Shown in pieces: positions 6,104 to 8,231 of a DNA stretch of 8,231 nt (the first letter of the stretch is position 1; each line of letters opens with the position of its first letter). The position numbers and the translations under genes were made by a program. The DNA comes from an uncultured Christensenellaceae bacterium (GTDB taxonomy: Bacteria > Bacillota > Clostridia > Christensenellales > CAG-138). Below the pieces are notes generated by a model. That model was not told the DNA's origin and searched no databases. It worked only from the letters and a program-made list of their open reading frames with translations. The stretch is taken from contig CABSAH010000077.1 of assembly GCA_902475645.1 (NCBI GenBank), positions 1 through 8,231 of the forward strand, read 5' to 3'.

Positions 6104-6174
6104 TGAGGACGACGCAGCTATGCCGTGCTGTTTGGCCCCTAAAACCTTGTGTGTCCTTGTCAACTGATGGTATA
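6104..6174 (+). repeat. Duplicated right end of the palindromic element
   Basis: This 71-bp stretch repeats 6022-6092 with 67 of 71 identities at a distance of 82 bp. It contains the 3' arm of the right hairpin and the whole right terminal repeat, but not the 5' arm. It therefore looks like a truncated second copy or a partial tandem duplication. Its last bases carry the promoter of the next gene. Confidence 0.8.
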
Positions 6175-6183
6175 CTATAAATA
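6147..6183 (+). promoter_or_regulatory. Promoter of dCMP deaminase within the repeat end
   Basis: TTGTGT (6147-6152), an 18-bp spacer and TATACT (6171-6176) with an extended -10 TGG just before it. Transcription would start near 6183, about 24 nt before the ATG at 6207. The -35 box, the spacer and most of the -10 box belong to the duplicated element end. The -35 is weak, so the extended -10 is the main support. Confidence 0.55.
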
Positions 6184-6206
6184 AATCCCCGAAAGGAGAA
6201 ATTATT

Positions 6207-6674
6207 ATGCACGGCTTTGACAAATGGGACGCGCGGTTTATGGAGCTGGCGCACACCATTGCGCAGTGGGCAAGCTGCTATCAGGAAAACAGAAAAATAG
6301 GCGCGGTAATAGTTAAGAACAAGCGAATACTTACAACGGGGTATAACGGCGCGCCCGCGGGCGTTAAAAGCTGCGTTGAGCGCGGCGAATGTATGCGGCG
6401 CAGGCTTAACATACCCTCCGGCACGCGGCACGAGCTTTGCTATGCAATCCATGCCGAGCAGAACGCAATTATACAGGCCGCCAAGTTAGGCGTATCGATA
6501 GAGGGTGCAACGCTTTACTGCACGCATCAGCCCTGCGTGATATGCGCAAAGATGATTGTCAATTCCGGCATAAGCCGCGTGGTATACGGCGAAGGCTACC
6601 CCGACGAATTTGCAATGCAGATGTTCGACATGGCGGGCGTAAAGATAGAGCGGTATGAGGAGGAGCGGGGTTAG
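6207..6674 (+). CDS. dCMP deaminase (ComEB-type)
   Basis: This 155-residue cytosolic enzyme converts dCMP to dUMP, the substrate of thymidylate synthase. The cytidine/deoxycytidylate deaminase zinc site is complete: HAEQN with H82 and the proton-shuttle E84, and PCVIC with C110 and C113. The stretch from C56 through GECMRRRLNIPSGTRHELCY, placed before HAE, is typical of dCMP deaminases and ComEB rather than of tRNA or cytidine deaminases. The start is set by AAAGGAG 8 nt upstream. The gene has its own promoter in the preceding repeat and is followed after one base by the zinc-ribbon protein gene, so the two are probably co-transcribed. Length and motifs are intact. ComEB is the Bacillus name, and a competence role is not implied here. 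Confidence 0.93.
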   Translation: MHGFDKWDARFMELAHTIAQWASCYQENRKIGAVIVKNKRILTTGYNGAPAGVKSCVERGECMRRRLNIPSGTRHELCYAIHAEQNAIIQAAKLGVSIEGATLYCTHQPCVICAKMIVNSGISRVVYGEGYPDEFAMQMFDMAGVKIERYEEERG

Positions 6675-6675
6675 C

Positions 6676-7071
6676 ATGAAAAGCATAAAGCCGGGCCGCA
6701 GGCGCAGCCGGTATAATGCCGTTGGAGCGGTGATAGGCATAGTATTCGGCATAATATGGACAATAGCTGCCGCAAGCATGGGCGCGCCGTTCTTTTTTCC
6801 GCTGTTCGGGCTTGTGTTCATAGGCATGGGCATATACAACGCCGTGTATAATTACAGAAATGCAACAAGCGAAAACCGATACAGCGAATTTGACATTACC
6901 GATGAGAATGAAGAACCGGACCCGCTAAACGAGCGCTACGGCGCGAAAAATAGCGCGGACAGCGGCGGTGCGAATGCCGTGCACGGCGGCGGGTATTGCC
7001 CGTATTGCGGGGCAAAGGCGGAGGAAGGCTATGAATACTGCCGCAAGTGCGGCAAAAAGCTGCCCGATTGA
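6676..7071 (+). CDS. Small membrane protein with C-terminal zinc ribbon, function unknown
   Basis: The protein has 131 residues. A basic N-terminus (KPGRRRSR) precedes two hydrophobic segments at about 14-34 and 38-58. An acidic, low-complexity linker (60-105) follows, then a zinc ribbon with C108, C111, C122 and C125 (CPYC...CRKC). This is the common zinc_ribbon_2 layout, with the ribbon expected on the cytoplasmic side because of the basic N-terminus and two membrane passes. The ATG at 6676 is chosen over an ATG at 6655 because the purine-rich GAGGAGGAGCGGGG lies between them and would serve the later start. The gene begins one base after the dCMP deaminase stop, indicating an operon. Nothing in it points to nucleotide metabolism, so I assign no function. 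Confidence 0.8.
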   Translation: MKSIKPGRRRSRYNAVGAVIGIVFGIIWTIAAASMGAPFFFPLFGLVFIGMGIYNAVYNYRNATSENRYSEFDITDENEEPDPLNERYGAKNSADSGGANAVHGGGYCPYCGAKAEEGYEYCRKCGKKLPD

Positions 7072-7091
7072 GGGTAAAGCCAAAAAAGCTA

Positions 7092-7120
7092 TTGCATAAT
7101 TCGGGCATATGGCATATAAT
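7092..7120 (+). promoter_or_regulatory. Promoter of the FMN riboswitch-ribU unit
   Basis: TTGCAT (7092-7097), an exact 17-bp spacer and a perfect TATAAT (7115-7120). Transcription would start at about 7127, right at the first base pairs of the riboswitch, which strongly supports the assignment. Confidence 0.85.
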
Positions 7121-7126
7121 AAATGC

Positions 7127-7255
7127 GCTTCGGGGTGTGGTGAAAGTCCATACCGGCGGTGATGCGGCATATGCCGACAAGCCCGCGAACCCGCGCTTTG
7201 CTGGCCGAGCCGGTGAGATTCCGGAGCCGACGGTTACAGTCCGGATGGTAGAAGC
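7127..7255 (+). ncRNA. FMN riboswitch (RFN element)
   Basis: The conserved core is present in order: CTTCGGGG at 7128, TGAAAGTCC, ACCGGCGGT, AGCCCGCGA (7180-7188), GCCGGTGAGATTCCGGAG, CCGACGGTTACAGTCCGGAT, and closing GAAG (7251-7254) pairing with CTTC to form P1. FMN binding is expected to favour the terminator downstream and so shut off riboflavin uptake when flavin is plentiful. Confidence 0.98.
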
Positions 7256-7279
7256 CGTTGTTAAACGTGTTTTTTATTG

Positions 7280-7307
7280 AATTCCCCTTAGCATGGGGAA
7301 TTTTTTT
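7280..7307 (+). terminator. Riboswitch-controlled intrinsic terminator
   Basis: AATTCCCC (7280-7287) pairs with GGGGAATT (7295-7302) around a 7-nt loop, followed by a seven-T run from 7301. It lies between the FMN aptamer and the ribU ribosome binding site, so control is by premature termination. A competing antiterminator probably involves 7256-7280, but I could not define its pairing. Confidence 0.9.
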
Positions 7308-7324
7308 GTTTGGAGGAATCTGTT

Positions 7325-7951
7325 ATGCGAAACAAAAGGGTGGAAAAACTGGTAAAGCTTGCGCTGCTGTGCGCAATGTCGCTTGTGCTTATGTACGTTG
7401 TGCGCTTTCCGCTGATACCCACGCTGCCGTTTTTGGAATACGATATGGCGGACGTGCCCATTTTGATAGGCGCGTTCATGTTCGGCCCGCTTGAAGGGCT
7501 TGTGCTCACGGCGGTCGTAAGCCTGCTTCAGGCGCTTACCGTGTCCGCAGGCTCCGGCTGGGTAGGCTGCGCCATGCACTTTTTCGCAACGGGCGCGTTT
7601 GCCGTGGTTGCGGGCATAATATACCGCCGCCGCCACAATATACGCGGCGCAATAGAGGGTCTGCTCATAGGCTCCGCAACCATGATAGCCGTAATGGTGC
7701 CGCTGAACTATTTCCTTACGCCAATATTCGTAAGCGGCCCGAATAAGACCTACGCCGATGCGCAGGGCGACATATGGAGCGTTATGTGGAGCTTTGTGGC
7801 GTTCAACTCCGCCAAGGCCGGCATAAACTCGCTTGTAACATTCGTGGTATATAAGCCGCTCTCCAAGCTTTTCAAAAGGGAGTTCGGCCAAAAGAATGCC
7901 GACGCGCGGCACGCGGGTGGCATAGACACCGATAAGCGCGTAAAACAATAA
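7325..7951 (+). CDS. ribU: Riboflavin ECF transporter substrate-binding subunit RibU
   Basis: This 208-residue membrane protein is the S component of an energy-coupling-factor transporter. It binds riboflavin and works with the shared EcfA-EcfA'-EcfT module, which is not encoded here. The sequence is rich in hydrophobic helices, about six in number. It shows the RibU hallmarks LEYDMADVP (37-45), a Gly-rich stretch around GPLEGL, VPLNYF (125-130) and FNSAKAGINSLVTFVVYKPL near 160-179. The C-terminus from about 183 is a hydrophilic tail. The ATG at 7325 is chosen because GGAGG (7312-7316) lies 8 nt upstream; a TTG at 7310 would overlap that site. The gene stands alone behind an FMN riboswitch, which confirms flavin-dependent control. 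Confidence 0.95.
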   Translation: MRNKRVEKLVKLALLCAMSLVLMYVVRFPLIPTLPFLEYDMADVPILIGAFMFGPLEGLVLTAVVSLLQALTVSAGSGWVGCAMHFFATGAFAVVAGIIYRRRHNIRGAIEGLLIGSATMIAVMVPLNYFLTPIFVSGPNKTYADAQGDIWSVMWSFVAFNSAKAGINSLVTFVVYKPLSKLFKREFGQKNADARHAGGIDTDKRVKQ

Positions 7952-7991
7952 GAGGGATAAGCGGTATCGAAGGATAGACCATAGGGGAATG

Positions 7992-8017
7992 AAAAGGGAC
8001 GCAGATGCGTCCTTTTT
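7992..8017 (+). terminator. Intrinsic terminator after ribU
   Basis: GGACGCA (7997-8003) pairs with TGCGTCC (8006-8012), the innermost pairs probably opening to give a larger loop, followed by five Ts. An upstream A-run (7992-7995) can extend the stem past a G bulge. It lies 40 bp after the ribU stop. Confidence 0.85.
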
Positions 8018-8032
8018 CTGTGGAGGAGATTA

Positions 8033-8156
8033 ACTCCCTCCGGCTTTTGATAAAGCGAAAGCCACAACCGACACGCACCCTTTCGGCACGGCTTATTTTG
8101 ACTCCCTCCGTCTTTTGCTCCGCAAAAGCCACCTCCCCTTTCAGGGCAGGCTTAAT
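8033..8156 (-). repeat. Inverted B-type hairpin repeats
   Basis: Read on the minus strand, this holds a unit with the stem CTTTTGC-GGA-GCAAAAG and GACGGAGGGAGT (8101-8132), then a second unit (8033-8100) with AGCCGTGCCGAAAGGGTG and a GGCTTT/AAAGCC hairpin. A partial unit covers 8133-8156. The positions 8101-8132 match 3411-3442 exactly over their shared 32 bases. No gene is seen in 7952-8231. Confidence 0.8.
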
Positions 8157-8176
8157 GTAAGAGTTTGTAAATCGCA

Positions 8177-8231
8177 CCAAAAGGCTCCACCGCTTGCGGG
8201 GGAGCTGCTGAGCGTAAGCGAAGCTGAGGGG
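8177..8231 (-). repeat. Inverted A-type hairpin repeat, cut by the window edge
   Basis: Read on the minus strand it runs CCCCTCAG, a variable hairpin region, CAGCTCCCCCGCAAGCGG, TGGAGCCTTTTGG. This matches copy 2 of the A repeat (from 3275) in the conserved parts and differs in the first hairpin. The window edge cuts the outer end. Confidence 0.8.

Noticed and set aside
5812..6174. CRISPR array
   Set aside because: The repeats are few, inverted as well as direct, and lack equal-length unique spacers; no cas gene is present.
5942..6452. Minus-strand frames of 105-117 codons over the palindromic element
   Set aside because: They consist of element repeats (the same SVDKDTQGFR-like peptide appears twice) and antisense of the deaminase gene.
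7274..7948. A 224-codon minus-strand frame opposite ribU
   Set aside because: ribU on the plus strand is clear and has a riboswitch and ribosome binding site; the antisense frame has neither start signal nor domain.

Overview
The window looks like a chromosomal segment of a fairly GC-rich Firmicute, most likely a gut-type Clostridia member. The grounds are strong AGGAGG-type ribosome binding sites, a perfect CIRCE operator on groESL, a ComEB-type dCMP deaminase, an FMN riboswitch in front of a RibU-type riboflavin transporter, and hairpin-rich intergenic repeats of the CCCCTCAGTC...CAGCTCCCC kind. The genus cannot be named from the sequence alone.

Left part (1-3000, minus strand): the start of a tailed-phage packaging operon. 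In transcription order it holds a coiled-coil/helix-turn-helix protein at the small-terminase position, the large terminase subunit, and the first 304 residues of a P22-like portal protein running off the window edge. The first two genes overlap by 10 bp. A good sigma-A-type promoter lies about 60 bp upstream, and its 18-bp spacer contains an exact GAAC-N4-GTTC site, the core of the Gram-positive LexA (SOS) box. A second dyad lies further upstream. No integrase, repressor or attachment site is visible.

Repeat belt (3077-3600): no gene. It is made of two kinds of hairpin-forming repeat (called A and B here), with compensatory stem changes between copies, and a 7-bp tandem repeat. The same A and B units reappear in inverted, mirror order at the right end (8033-8231), so they bracket the host genes between them.

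Centre (3634-5741, minus strand): groES-groEL with its promoter, CIRCE element, an extra palindrome over the -10 region, and a hairpin terminator.

Intergenic 5742-6206: a MITE-like palindromic element of about 280 bp with 29-bp imperfect terminal inverted repeats. Its two halves each form a long hairpin and share a GAGGACGA-type motif. Its right end is partly duplicated, and the duplicate appears to supply the promoter of the next gene.

Right part (6207-7951, plus strand): dCMP deaminase (dUMP supply for dTMP synthesis), closely followed by a small membrane zinc-ribbon protein. A separate transcription unit follows: promoter, FMN riboswitch, intrinsic terminator and ribU (riboflavin uptake repressed by FMN), with its own terminator.

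The most interesting leads are the LexA-like site in the terminase promoter, the palindromic two-hairpin element with its promoter-carrying end, and the covarying hairpin repeats.
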